64,000 nucleotides of DNA from Saururus chinensis. Taxonomy: Eukaryota > Streptophyta > Magnoliopsida > Piperales > Saururaceae. The stretch covers positions 26,041,057 through 26,105,056 of the forward strand of contig CP141148.1 in NCBI GenBank assembly GCA_035235625.1, in the 5' to 3' direction. The position numbers and the translations under genes are program-made. The notes under the pieces are model-generated. The model saw nothing but the letters and a program-made list of their open reading frames with translations, made no database searches and was not told where the DNA came from. Positions within the stretch are counted from its first letter, which is position 1; each line of letters starts with the position of its first letter. Positions 49,420 through 60,880 of the stretch are shown here, in pieces.

Positions 49420-50975
49420 AAGAAAGTACTCTTATCTTGCCCGACAACAAAGTACCAGGTCCTGATGGAGTTTTTTGCAGCATTTTGGGATTTAGTAGGT
49501 CATAATCTTATTGCTACAGTAAAATAATTCTTCAAACATGGGTGGCTTCTAAAAGCAACAAATCATGTTTTCCTCACTTTGGTTCCTAAGAAGCCGAATG
49601 CTGTCTATTTTGAGGATTTCTGTCCTATTTCTCTTTGAAACTTTATCTCTGAGATTATTTCTAAATTGATAGCTAATAGACTTTCTTTGATCCTGCTGCT
49701 TCTTATTAGTCAAAACTAATCCGCATTTATTAAGGGAAAAATGATTGGGGAGAACATTTTACTTGCCCATGAGTTGGTAGGAAACTTTCATCGTAAAAAT
49801 ACTCCATGGAGATTTTTCATCAAAGTTGATTTTGTACATCATGTGATTAAGTGTATGGGGTTTAATTATGTTTGGATTTTTTGGATCTATTAGTGTATAT
49901 GTACCCCAAGTTTTAGTGTCTTGATTAATGGTACAAATTATGGCTTCCTCAAGAGTGGCTGTGGTCTAAGGCAAATTATGGCTTCTTCAACCTGGGCGGC
50001 TTCTAACCTATGTATGGAGGTGCTCTCAACCATGTCCACACCAACTGTGAGAAGCATTACTAATTGCAATAGGGATGACTTACTGAAACTCCTTTTGAGG
50101 ATACTCACTAATAAGGAGTTGTTGTGGTGCATGTGGATTCATTGTGTTTACTTAAAAAATCAATGTATTTGGGTTTCAAATGTATTGGACTACGTATTTT
50201 AAATTACCTAACAAGGTTATTTGCAAGATTAATAGTATTTTTTTCCTTTCCTTTGGAAGGAAAATTAATTCTAGCTATGTGCGAGGTCTTGATTCAAGGA
50301 TGTACTATGAAGATTGGAGATGGTGAGAACCTATTCATCACTTGGTTGGACCCATGGTTGGACTCAACTCCCCTCCTTGAAAGAAGGCCTATTATTAAGT
50401 TGGGTAGTAACATTGAGGATAGACTAGTCCATTTGTTCCAGGATGGTGAGTGGCAATTACAATAAGCTTTTTCAGAATGTACTGTAGAAATTTGGGATGT
50501 GATAAACTGTCATAAGCATGCTTTTTATAAGGGAAAAATTAAGGATTTGCCCTGTGAGTAGCATGGGCCGTCGGATATAAATCCGAAGGCCCGGTGGGCC
50601 TGGGCTCACGGAGCCGAGCGTGAGCCCAGGCTCACCTCAACCGCCCTCTTTTTATAATTCTGATGATTCTTATGGGTAGCGCTATAAAACTAAAACATTC
50701 TCCTTTAAAGGGCATGGGATTTTGTTCGTTCCCATGGGCCTAAGGTGGATTTGTATGATTTAGTTTGGTTTAAGTATAGAGTAAATTAGTATTCTTTTAT
50801 TGCTTTGTTAGCCCTAAATAATAGTATCCTTACTATTAATAATCTTTGTAAAACGGGTTTCCAGGTGCCAAATAGATGTGTGTTGTGCCATAATCAAGAC
50901 GAAACACGAGATCACATTTTTTTAATGTCCCTATTCCAAGACAATTTGGAGGAGAATCTAAAGAGAGTGCAATAC
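49420..50975 (+). pseudogene. LINE-1-type reverse transcriptase fragment
   Basis: Broken plus-strand frames read as plant L1 reverse transcriptase: KVPGPDG near 49450, a PKKPNA..-type stretch near 49590, KGRMIGENILLAHEL near 49735, then WKIGDG/W.DPW-like sequence near 50310-50350 and the C-terminal zf-RVT zinc domain (CVLCH..DETRDH) near 50880. The YxDD region and most of the 5' half are missing, and stops and frameshifts are scattered through it. A 117 bp palindromic element interrupts it at 50531. It is dead. Confidence 0.85.
50531..50647. mobile_element. 117 bp palindromic mini-element with a 10 bp target duplication
   Basis: It is inserted in the LINE fragment between two perfect copies of CTTTTTATAA (50521-50530 and 50648-50657). 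The ends are GGG..CCCT. The centre holds a perfect 12 bp stem CCTGGGCTCACG/CGTGAGCCCAGG with an 8-base loop. A 9-11 bp duplication is typical of Mutator-like elements, so a tiny MULE-type MITE is the best guess. A diverged relative lies near 59400-59493. Confidence 0.65.
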
Positions 50976-52089
50976 TCACTATAACAGACCCTTAGCAAAA
51001 CTTTTAAGCATCACTGATAGTCATGCAAGAAACTAATGACGTTTAGCGACCCTTTTTAAGCATCGCTAAATGTGCCGATAAAAATAGTCGTTATTGCTCA
51101 ATACCGAGGCTTATGAAAAAACATTGCTAATAACGACATTTGTTTTTGTGTCACTACTTACTTTTCTTTTGTGATGCTTTATTAAGCGTCACTAGAACTA
51201 AATTATTAATGATACTTAATTCTAAGTGTAAGCGTCTCTAATAATTAATTATTAGCAATGCTTCATAAAGCGTCACTAATATAAGAAAATGAAAAAATTA
51301 AAAAAGTCTTATTAGCAACCTTGTTTATGTGTCACTAATAATAAAAATTATAAAAAAATTATTAGCAAAGCTTATGAAAGCATCCTTAATAAGAAAATTT
51401 TAAAACAAGTAATAAAAAATAATCATTAGCGGTGCTTTTTAAAAACATATTAAAAAAAGAAATATTATGCATTATCTATACTTTCTAAAGCGTTGCTAAT
51501 ATGTAAAAAATTTTAAAAATAATAAAACATTTATTAGTGATGCTAGCTTTTGAAGTATCGCTACTATAAAAAAATATTTTAAAAACTAAAATAAATATTT
51601 AAAAATATTAACTAATAACACATATTTATTTTAAAAAATTATTTTAACACTACTAGCAACGTTTTATAAGAGTGTCACTATAAACATAAAAAATAAAAAA
51701 ATAATTAAACTTTACTTAGAGACACTTTAAAGAATGTCACTAAGAAAAAAATAAAAAGGAAGAAAAATGCTTGGGGCGGTTTTATGGGAGAGGGAAGGCA
51801 GTGTTAGGCTGGGAGGAGGTGACTCGAGAAGCGGCGAAAGCAGAAGAAGAGGGGGGAGAAGGGAGAACTGGCAGGCTTTGGGGGGGGGGTGGATGGGGGA
51901 TTATGTCCAACAAGAGCAGATGACCTGGAAAGGGGCATAAGTAGGAGAAGGGGAATCCGGTGGGCGTGGGGGCAGCCAGTCTTGGGTGAGGAGGGGACCC
52001 GAGATGGGGCTGGCGGACAAAGATGGTTGGGGGACCTGGCGGGTGTGGTTGGGGGGGGCAACCGGTCCAGGGGGATGAGGGGACACGAG

Positions 52090-54640
52090 TGTAACGACCG
52101 CGAATTACCGGTATGATTTCTTGCCTCTAATAAAACTATTTTATGAGTTTTTGATTATTTTAAATTATTTAGAGGAAAATATTGGGAGAGTTTTTATTTG
52201 GTGTGATAGAGCTCAATGAGACGAGCATAACGAACCTAAGAACGCACGAAATGGAGGTTGAGAACGAAAGTTAAGACCTCGGGAAGCATGCTACATGGGT
52301 AGGACCCACTTTGAAAGTGTGAAATAACCTACCCATGTGGTTTAGTTTCAAAGGGCTCGTCGATACGAGTCTATCGGTATTAAGAACACATGATTCCGAC
52401 TTTGGGATAAAAAGATAGTAAATTTTTAAGTTTGAAAAATGAAAATATATATTTAAATATATAAATGACATGTGGCAGCATCAGAAGCTGATGCGCGTCA
52501 GATAGCTGATGCACACGTCAGAAAAGCCGATGCATGTCAGAATAAATCTGACATGTGTCTGACACGCATGAGACACGCATCAATCCGGTTCTGTTATTAA
52601 TAGGCGTCTCCTATCCATTTCAAATCATTCTAAACTTCTTTTCTTTGTCTTTCACTAGTTTTAACTCTGATTCGAGTCGTTTAAAAAGCTTTCTTAGCTA
52701 AATCGACGGTGTTCTACGTAATGGAAGCGTCTATTCCTTGAGTTAGCGACCCTATATGGGGGAAACGTCCCAGGGTAAGGGGAGGTTCTGTCCTCCGCCT
52801 ATGAGCGCGCTAGGGGTAAAGTGTCTTTGGGGAAGGGGAGATTCTGTTCGTCGCCTATGGGCGTGTTGTGAGAAAATATCCCAAGCTAAGGGGAGGTTCT
52901 GTCCATAGCCTACGAGCACAGAAAGAGAAAAGTATCCCGGGTCAAGAGGAGATTTTGTCTATAGCCTATGGGCATGGAAAAAGAGTTTCTCGAGTCAATA
53001 TGAGTTCATTTTCTTCCGTTCAAGAGGCATTCTTACCTAAATCAAGCGTGCTGGATGTCATGGCGGGGTTATTTTCCTAGTTGGAGACCTCTAGAACCCT
53101 AGAAGTGGACATCCAAGTGCGTGGTGTCCGGTGTATCGTCTTCAACCTCGCACTGAGAGCGAGGTAGGGACTTTTATCCTTTCTTATGGTTTGATTATAA
53201 ACTTTGGTTGTGTTTTAACTTACTATTTATATGACTCTTGCATGTTATGCATTAGAGATTATTTTTAAGTTATGATTTATGATTTTTGTAGATATATTTG
53301 ATTTATCGAATGATTAATCGTTGATATAGAATATGAATTAGATTAGCCGCTGGAAAGCGGATATACTTTATATAATGCATGCTTTATGATTTCCTCATAG
53401 ATTTGATTCCATTAGAAACGGATATGTTATATATACTGCATGCTTTGTGATTGCCTCATATATGATAGTTTGATCAAATGTTTATCCATGGATATTTATA
53501 TAAATCATACATGGTGGAGCGTGTGAGATAGAGACAAACTAGCTTCACCACTATTTTCATTGCGAATGAATACAATATGTTTGAAATACGGTTTTAGAGA
53601 ACTCGTCCTTGTTGAAAGGAGGATTCAAATGATTATTTTTGAAAAGACGTATAAGCGTGGTGATCGAGTCACTAAGACGGGACAAAGAAGGGGTAATTGT
53701 CTCATTGGAATGAGCGACCAACCTTTCCTTTGTAGTCGTTGATAGTGACACTCCCATGACTTGTAGAGGCGGAGCTAGGATTTTTAAAAGGATAAACATT
53801 GGGATATAATGTTTTAAAAGAAAACAGCCCTTTTTGGAGTCTGTAAACTCTAGGATATTTAAATTGAGTCTGGGACTCAAGACTATGAGTCTAGGACTCA
53901 TGAGTGTTTTGGTTGTCCGGAGCTATTGTTGGGCACCCCGATAGAACTCCGTTGACTAGTTAAGGGCACAATTAATCCGGTTCGGAATCGGATGCATGGT
54001 ACCTATTTTAGCATGGTGAGCCCCTAACGAAGTTCAAGACCCTTGATTCGCCCCTAACGAAGGGCAACTATCATAGCTACGCGCGCTAGGGTAGAGAGTA
54101 TCATGGGAAGACTCTCTATTCTCTAGATCCCAGCGCCCCATGAGCATGGGTGGCTCTTCTTTCCACAAGCACGAATTATTTTAAAATGATCTATGGAGGA
54201 GTAAGAGGTCATTGCTTTGTACCCGCAGCGAAATTCCTATTATTAATATATATGTGGGACATTTGTAGCAAGTCATGAGAGCTTGCAAACCCTAGAAGCA
54301 TCTTCGATACGTTGGAAGAAGCACTAGGGGTGGTTTTGGGTGAGAAACACACCCTGTTTTCATGAAAAACATTATATTTGATATGTGCTGTGAAACTACC
54401 ATGTGTTTATTCATGTCTGATCGTATAAACTTCTCTACTGAGTATTTTAAAATACTCACCACCCCCCAGACTTTGTAGGACTTGACGAAGCTTCATGTGC
54501 GGGTAAAAGTGCCTACTCCGAAGTTTTAACAATGTGATTTCAAGGATTTCAACCGCACCGAAACAAATAAGAACTCATTATTTTTCTCTTGTGTGTTTGT
54601 ACACGGACCGTGGCTCTTGGGGATATTATTATTTTATTAT
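52090..54640 (+). mobile_element. LTR-like sequence related to the chromovirus LTR
   Basis: It starts TGTAACGACCGCG and follows the plan of the LTR at 9692: ATGAGACGAGCATAACGA, ACCTCGGGAAGC, AGGACCCACTT, GTTTCAAAGGGCTCGT, a GCCCCATGAGC stretch (about 54130), and near the end the GAGTAT..ATACTC hairpin (54440-54457). The 3' terminus and a target duplication are not clear, and there is no partner LTR, so it is a solo or truncated LTR. Confidence 0.6.
52765..52990. repeat. Tandem repeats of ~60 bp in the LTR-like block
   Basis: Four diverged units each contain GGGGAGGTTCTGT(C/T)..GCCTA(T/C)GAGC-like sequence, separated by AAAGTATCCC-like spacers. Confidence 0.8.
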
Positions 54641-55614
54641 CACATATGGTGAACGGCTCCAGTTGCGGGCTCGGATAAACTCCGATATTTTTGTGAAAAG
54701 AAAATTTATATGCTTTGAAAATGGATGGATAGAAGAACTGCCGGTCCTAGGAAGCAACGACCATTCAGAACAAGTGCAATGGAAAATGGACGGGCTCCAC
54801 CTATTCCGCAGCTGTGACAAGGCAAACATACCAGCGAGGAAGATTGGTAGGGAGATCGGAGAAGAGCCGAACAATGAAAATAATCGACAAAACAAGAAGA
54901 AAGATCGAGAGCCGGAAAAAAAAGAAGAAGAAAAAGAAAAACCAGAGCTTCGAGAAGCTCCAGGGGGGGGGGGGAGGGGAGGGAGCGTTTCATGGAGGAA
55001 CATAGAGATGTAAATGATGAAGGCGATCTTGGGAATCTAAAGCTGCGAGTGGGAGATAGGGTTCTATGGGGAAACATCGAGATGTAGGAAAGTTTGGAGC
55101 TTTTTCCATGAAGTGTAGCGGTGGGATTGGATTGAGCAAGGAGACGAGGTGCAGCGGCAAAGACACGAGCAGAAGCAGAAAAAATTATCTAGTGAAACCG
55201 ATGTACGAGACACGTGGTAGATATTTCTTCTTGATGGATGACAAGTTTAACTAATTTATATGTGTTTACAACTGACTAAGATGAGGCATAAAATTCGGTT
55301 TATGTGTTTAAATATGAATGGAGGTATGCACAACCACGTGGTAGAGCGGTTCTACAAGATACTTTCTCCAGAAGCATACATTAAAAATGCCGACTTTGTC
55401 TCCTATATAAAAAGGAAGGACAAATTTCGCCCACGCGCGAAATTTTGAGCCTTGCCGAAATTTCATGTGCAAGTAGATTTTTGCCCGCATGATAAAAATT
55501 GTCATCGCAAAACGTAGTTAATTTGTGATGCCTCAAAATAAATCTTTTGTGATGCTTCCAATGAAGTGTCATAAATAACAATCAATTTGCATATTTTAAT
55601 TAAAAAATACACTT

Positions 55615-55945
55615 ATCCTCTCTCTTCTCTTTCTCCCTTCTCTCTCATCTCTCACTCTCCTCTCTCTCTACACTCTCTCTCCCCTCTCTCTCTACACTCT
55701 CTCTCCCCTCTCCCCCCCCCTCTCTCTCTATATTCTCTTTCTTCACTCTATATCTCTTCCCTCTCTTCACTTTCTCTCTTTTGTCTCTCCTCTCACTATC
55801 TCTCCTCTCTCTCACTCTTCTTTCTTTCTCTCTCCTCTCTCTCTTCTTTCTTTATTTCTCTTTTCTCTCTCTCCTCACTCATCACTCTCTCTCCCCAGCT
55901 CTCTCTCTTCTCCTTCTTTCTCTCTGCTCTCTCTTCTATTATATA
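55615..55945. repeat. Long CT-rich simple repeat
   Basis: About 330 bp of CTCTCT and CCTCTC runs with a few A and T interruptions. Long frames rich in Ser and Leu through it are artefacts of the repeat. Confidence 0.95.
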
Positions 55946-55954
55946 CTATATACT

Positions 55955-57760
55955 CTGCAGTGGTGGAAGCCTTGGAATGATCCCATTAATCTCCCATCAC
56001 CATCCACCACTTACCGTTCATCCTCTGCCTCGACTCAAGATTTCCTATATGAAGTTAAGTATGCCCCTTCTCAAGTCCAGCCACTCGATTTCCTGTTGTC
56101 AACCCTTACCAAGTCTTCGAGTTAAGTAAAGAGTCATTCACCATAAAAAGCCTTAAAAAGATTTTTGGTTCTAAAACTCCTTCTATGTTCAAAGAGTACG
56201 TTCAAGCCTGCTCTTTCTCCCAACACCAGATTCCAGCCGGCCCAAAGGAGTCATTCCTACCCATTACTTTACCTAGCAACCTCCATCAGCAATGGTAGAC
56301 TGAAGGTTATACACATCTCCATCTTGGAGCTATCAAGGTTGCCCTCACTCTCCATGGCCGACCAGGAATGGAAATCGCAAGCAATCTAGCCCTCTTGGAC
56401 ACCCGGTTTCTCACATATAACCAGAGTGTCTTAGCCACTGTCCAAGTCACTTTAAACACTGGAAGTATCTTCCTTATGTTATATCCAAACTACAACATCT
56501 CTTTGCAAGACCCATTCTTGTTTAATTCTCTTTTCGCCCAAGCTCAATTCTCTAGCTTGAACATGAGACCTGGAGCCATTGCCGCCACACTCCACTATTA
56601 GATTGCTTTCTGCCTACAAAACCATGCTATCAATCTCCCGACCACAAGTCTCCACCAGTCAGATGATGCTCTCATGTTAAAGATCAGACCCCAAGGTGTT
56701 CATTGCACCTATATCCCCAAACAGCTCTCCAATGAGCGTCTTCAGCAGATACTCCCAGCAAAGTGGATTACAGCATATGAGACTTTCCTGCAAACTACTA
56801 AGTCTCATGCTGATACCTCTCCTATCTTTATCAGAAAAGTGGATGGCACTGTTGAAACTCAGTTCCCATTCGCCACTCCAGATGATGAGGTTTTCTCCAC
56901 GCCATTATTAGAAGTCAATACCATTGAAGTAGTTGCCCAGCCACCGTCTCACATTTGGTGGGATATTTGCAATTGCAACCACTGCCTGGACTACCAGTTC
57001 AACATGCAGTATTCTGATCCCAATGAAAAGCTCAAAAGAAGAACAAAAAATTCCTCGCAACAGCAGCTATGAAGCCGGTATGAAGCAGGCAATCCCGAGG
57101 TTGATCTCTTAGGAGAACCCTCTGAAAAATTTGACTATTATGTCCTATAGCCCCGAAGAAAGGAGCCCAATATCTTCAGTGGATACTACACCAAAGCTTT
57201 GCGTGCCCTCGATGATGAAGATCCATGTCTACCCGGTGTTCAAACTCATACAACCATTGAAAATACAGTCCCTCAGATTTTCATGCTTGAAGCAGAGTTT
57301 CCTTCTCTAGAAGATTATGAAGACCTAAACAAGCGTATCAAGCATATATGGCAGATCCCAACACCGACAGGCCAATCCTCTGACGGACGGCCTAGACAGA
57401 TCTCTGCAGCTGAATCTACTCTAAACTGGCAAGCCGCAAATGTGGTCACCCAGAACAAGGCCCTTTCTAAGGTCCTCACTAAACAGCAAAAGCTCACAAC
57501 ACTCGTCACTCCCAATTCTAACCTTTTGCTTGAGCTACGAGCAAAGATTGATGGCCTCCACCACAAACTTCTTCAGATTACTTCCAAATGTCATGATTTC
57601 TCCTCTGCCTCCAAACTCATCTCCCAAAAGGATGCAAAAAAAAGATACCTTGAAGCACAACTAAGAAGCCTTGAAGCCTCCTACACCACTAAGACACTTC
57701 CTACTCCAAGCTACCCAACCTTTATTCGGTCTTTTTTGGTCATTGAAGTAGATAATTAGA
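55955..57760 (+). mobile_element. Endogenous pararetrovirus (Caulimoviridae) fossil, movement-protein region
   Basis: The plus strand carries the conserved core of caulimovirid 30K-type movement proteins: a GYTHLHLGAIKVALTLHGR stretch (about 56.3 kb), LALLDTRFLTY, YPNYNISLQDP, and a downstream WWDICNCNHCLDY stretch (about 56.97 kb). A coiled-coil-like region follows to 57760. No reverse transcriptase was seen in the window, so this is a partial viral genome. It is old and has several breaks. Assignment to the family rests on the movement-protein pattern; the genus is not resolved. Confidence 0.75.
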
Positions 57761-58442
57761 ACTCGCCTCATGGTCCCATGGGGACTGCATGCGTTTTTTA
57801 GTTAAAAGACCTCTAATACAGAAGCAAAGCTTTAAGGCCGTTCTATGATCTAGGGTTAGCTGGCCCTGGCTCTGTATCTGAAGTGGGGCCACAACAGAAC
57901 TAGAACTGAAATGGCAGTGATGTTTGTATGAAGTTTTCTGTCTGAAGTTCTCCTAGGTGAAGCTATACGAATGAAGTTATCTAAGCATGGTACATAAAAT
58001 CTTTGCATGGTATATGATTTTTTGGGCTAGAGCCTCTATGTATCATGTGTGGGACCTCTATGTACCATGGTTACGGTCATGAAGCCAGCAAGGCTAGAAA
58101 CATCTTATGCATGTATTGGTTTTCATTTAGGTATTAAAATATTCCCTGATTAGTCTCATAAGTGTCTGGATTTTTTTAAAAAAAATTTCCTATAAAGAGT
58201 GTTTAATTTGCCCACTTTATATAATAGATTAGTCTTAATAGGTAGATTGCGGGAAGTAAAACTTGTACTTCTTGCCATGTTTTAGTTATGTATTCCATTC
58301 TTCTTTAAATCTTATTTATCTTACAATCGAGACATTTTTCAAGGACGAAGGGAATATAAAGTATTGGACAAGTAAAATCCATTCGTATCAAGGGAAACAT
58401 ATAATAAAATGTGCCCTTATGTTAAAGTAGAACAGTGCTATA

Positions 58443-58541
58443 CTTCCTCCATCCCAAATATTTTATTTGGTTTTTTAAAATAAATTAATTTTTAATTTAT
58501 TTTGAAAACTTAAATAGATACTTATTTTGAGATGGAGAGAA
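58443..58541. mobile_element. Stowaway-type MITE, about 100 bp
   Basis: The left end CTTCCTCCATCCCAAATA and right end TATTTTGAGATGGAGAG are inverted repeats of the mariner/Stowaway type, around an AT-rich hairpin core (AAATTAATTTTTAATTT). Confidence 0.7.
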
Positions 58542-59398
58542 ATCTTATAGTTGAACCAGTAGGCAGTAGCTATAGTAAGCATCCCCCCAGTCCGAGCTCC
58601 CCCCAACTTTCAACTCCACTTCGTCCTCCCCCCCACCCCTATCTCCTCAATTATTCCTCCACTTGTAGAGGAGTTTCAGCAATTTAGGAAGAAAATCTAG
58701 TGTTGACATATGAAAAAGGCAATTAGTGATTGTTTTTTAACATGTCTTAGTAAATTACATATTGTGAAGCAAATTGACGCCTCATCTTGTGTCAGTGAAA
58801 AAACAAGAATAGTTTGGGCACGGCTCAATAGGTTTACGCGATAATGGTGTGCCCCACAGACCTTAGTGATGAGAGAGAACTGCCAAGTAGCAGAACATTG
58901 CATGTCACAACAATGTGAATAGACCACGTGAGTGGTTGGCGTGACCTACATACCCAGGTCATCAATGTCTGGGTCTGACCTCTAAACAATTAATGCAATT
59001 TCCATTGACTGGCTCTTTTTAGCTTAGTGAATGACGCCAAGTATATACATGTAATTGGCTCCGTCTTCAGATTATTGTGCAACACGCATGCTTAAGTGTT
59101 ATGGATCACCTCAGAAAACCTTTTTGGCAATTAAAAATTCGATTAGTTGAAACATAAACATCGTCTTCAGATGTTCAATGGATATATACACACACATCAC
59201 TCTTCTGTCGACGCTGGTTTAACTGCTTGACACACATAATCGCAAGGCAGTAGCATATTAAAAGGTTGAAGTATCCAAACAACCTTGCCAATTGCATGCG
59301 TCAGTTGTATTAAACTACTATAATATAAAGAGGCCTCTTGATATGAGCCTGCCTCGTAAGCCCTACTTTACCTATGTTAGTTAGGGGTTATTTTAGTT

Positions 59399-59493
59399 TT
59401 GAGTAATGTGGGCCATTAGATTTAAATAGATAACCCGACAAGCTTAGGCTCACATAACTGTGTGTGAACTCAATCTCACCTCAATGTTTTGCC
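59399..59493. mobile_element. Diverged relative of the 117 bp palindromic element
   Basis: The order TGGGCCATTAGATTTAAAT, CTTAGGCTCACATAACTG, AACTCAATCTCACCTCAA follows that of 50564-50642 (TGGGCCGTCGGATATAAAT, CCTGGGCTCACG, AGCCCAGGCTCACCTCAA). The ends and target duplication are not resolved. Confidence 0.5.
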
Positions 59494-59883
59494 TAATAAA
59501 AAGTAAATTAGTTTTTCATAAAATTTTTAAAATTAAACAGTTTGACCCATATTTTACCATTAATATTTATTTTACTCCTCTTTAACTCATTCTAAAGTTA
59601 AATATATTAGAATCATAATCTATATTTTTTAGGATTCTTGTGTTCTTAGTATTGTTAAAAAGCTCTCAGCGAACTTTATCAAATGAGATTTTAGATTAAT
59701 ATATTCTTAAAATTTTAATATTTTTTAATAAATTTGTATATATTTAGATTTACATATTTTTAACGCTATTGGAAACCCTTGAGGAGCTCTATCAAATGAG
59801 ACATTTTGCCAAACTCAACATGAATAACATACTCCACTATACAAAGTCCTTCGACATTATTGTCTTTACCAACCTATTACATA

Positions 59884-60072
59884 CTCCTCTATTTTGTATT
59901 AATAGCTACATTTAGAAAAAAAGTTATTTTTATTAAATGGTGAAGCCCACATGATGAAAAATAAGCTTACAACACTTTTTTTTATGTACCCAACTATTTA
60001 AATTGAACAAAATGAAGATATTAATATAGAATAAATATTTTCACTAAATAGAGCTATTAATTTAAGACGGAG
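59884..60072. mobile_element. MITE of the AGCTATTAAT family, 189 bp
   Basis: The left end CTCCTCTATTTTGTATTAATAG and right end AGCTATTAATTTAAGACGGAG are inverted repeats. The internal ATTAAATGGTGAAGCCCACAT matches the copy at 44099-44300. Confidence 0.7.
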
Positions 60073-60766
60073 AAATTAATATTTAGCCTATGAGATTTTG
60101 ATTTACAATTACCTATTAGAAGTATATATAGGTAAATATAGAACTTGTGTGTATAACTAATGATCATTGTGATCTTCAAAATAATATACTATTACTATGA
60201 GATACCTTTGTTCAATATATATTTTATTTTAATTTAATTTAATTAATTTATCTTATTTAATTTATATATATAATGCGTATTATTTTTTATTATTCAAATG
60301 GTTCTTTTAATTCAGGTAAATGCTTGAGTTGCGGCTCTAAGTATCCATCCGGCAACATTTACTTTAAAACAGTACAAGAAAGAGCGCCAGCCATCCAGAG
60401 AGACAAATCTCCTATGAAGAAACATACACGATGATCACGTTTTATTGAGGATCACTTTGGACTGGGCGGATGTTAGCATGATTCTCCTTGTACACATCGT
60501 TAACTCACATAGAACATTGTTTGCGGAGTGCCCACCTGCTGAACCTCTGATGCTCTTCAAAACCAGACAAGTACAAAAGATTAAAGTAAACAATGTGAAC
60601 TCCAATCCAGATCCAGATTACAATAAAAGAAGAATTGAGAGAAAGGAGGCAAATGAAAGAGACCGCAAACAAATGAAGACATTTTTCATCCGGGTTCATG
60701 CGAGGACAGGGAGAGAATCCCGAACCGGCCAGGCTAACTATCATCGTAAATTCCGAATGCACTACC

Positions 60767-60774
60767 TATATATG
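60767..60774 (+). promoter_or_regulatory. TATA box of the oxygenase gene
   Basis: TATATATG lies 107 bp upstream of the start codon at 60881, with no other good candidate nearby. Confidence 0.5.
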
Positions 60775-60880
60775 TAATACCCCATTGATGGTTCACCTGA
60801 CCACCTTCATTCGTAGGATCAAAGACTAAACAGTAAAGAAATAGAAAAATAACAAACGAATCCAGCAAGGACGATCAGTC

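Larger units (their letters stand above)
50978..55590. mobile_element. CACTA-type (En/Spm) sequence with subterminal repeats, interrupted by an LTR-like element
   Basis: The left end is CACTATAACAGACCCTTAGC. The next 800 bases carry repeated subterminal words such as AAGCATCGCTAA, AAAGCGTCACTAAT and AAGTATCGCTACTA. Similar words (TTGTGATGCTTCCAATGAAG) recur at 55530-55580. The middle is taken up by the LTR-like block at 52090-54640 and by purine-rich DNA. No transposase and no exact right end were found, so the right limit is uncertain. Confidence 0.5.
57761..60766. other. Intergenic, no gene seen
   Basis: AT-rich DNA with three small mobile-element relics, listed separately. The last 300 bases lead into the oxygenase promoter. 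A 110-codon frame at 60445-60777 has no recognisable domain. Confidence 0.6.

Noticed and set aside
54534-55077. Overlapping frames on both strands, Lys/Glu-rich or Ser/Phe-rich
   Set aside because: Caused by an A/G-rich stretch, with no domain; the region is within LTR-like and CACTA-type DNA.
55587-56129. 180-codon Ser/Leu-rich frame
   Set aside because: It is the translation of the CT simple repeat.
60445-60777. 110-codon frame upstream of the oxygenase gene
   Set aside because: No domain, an opposing frame of similar length, and it overlaps the likely promoter.
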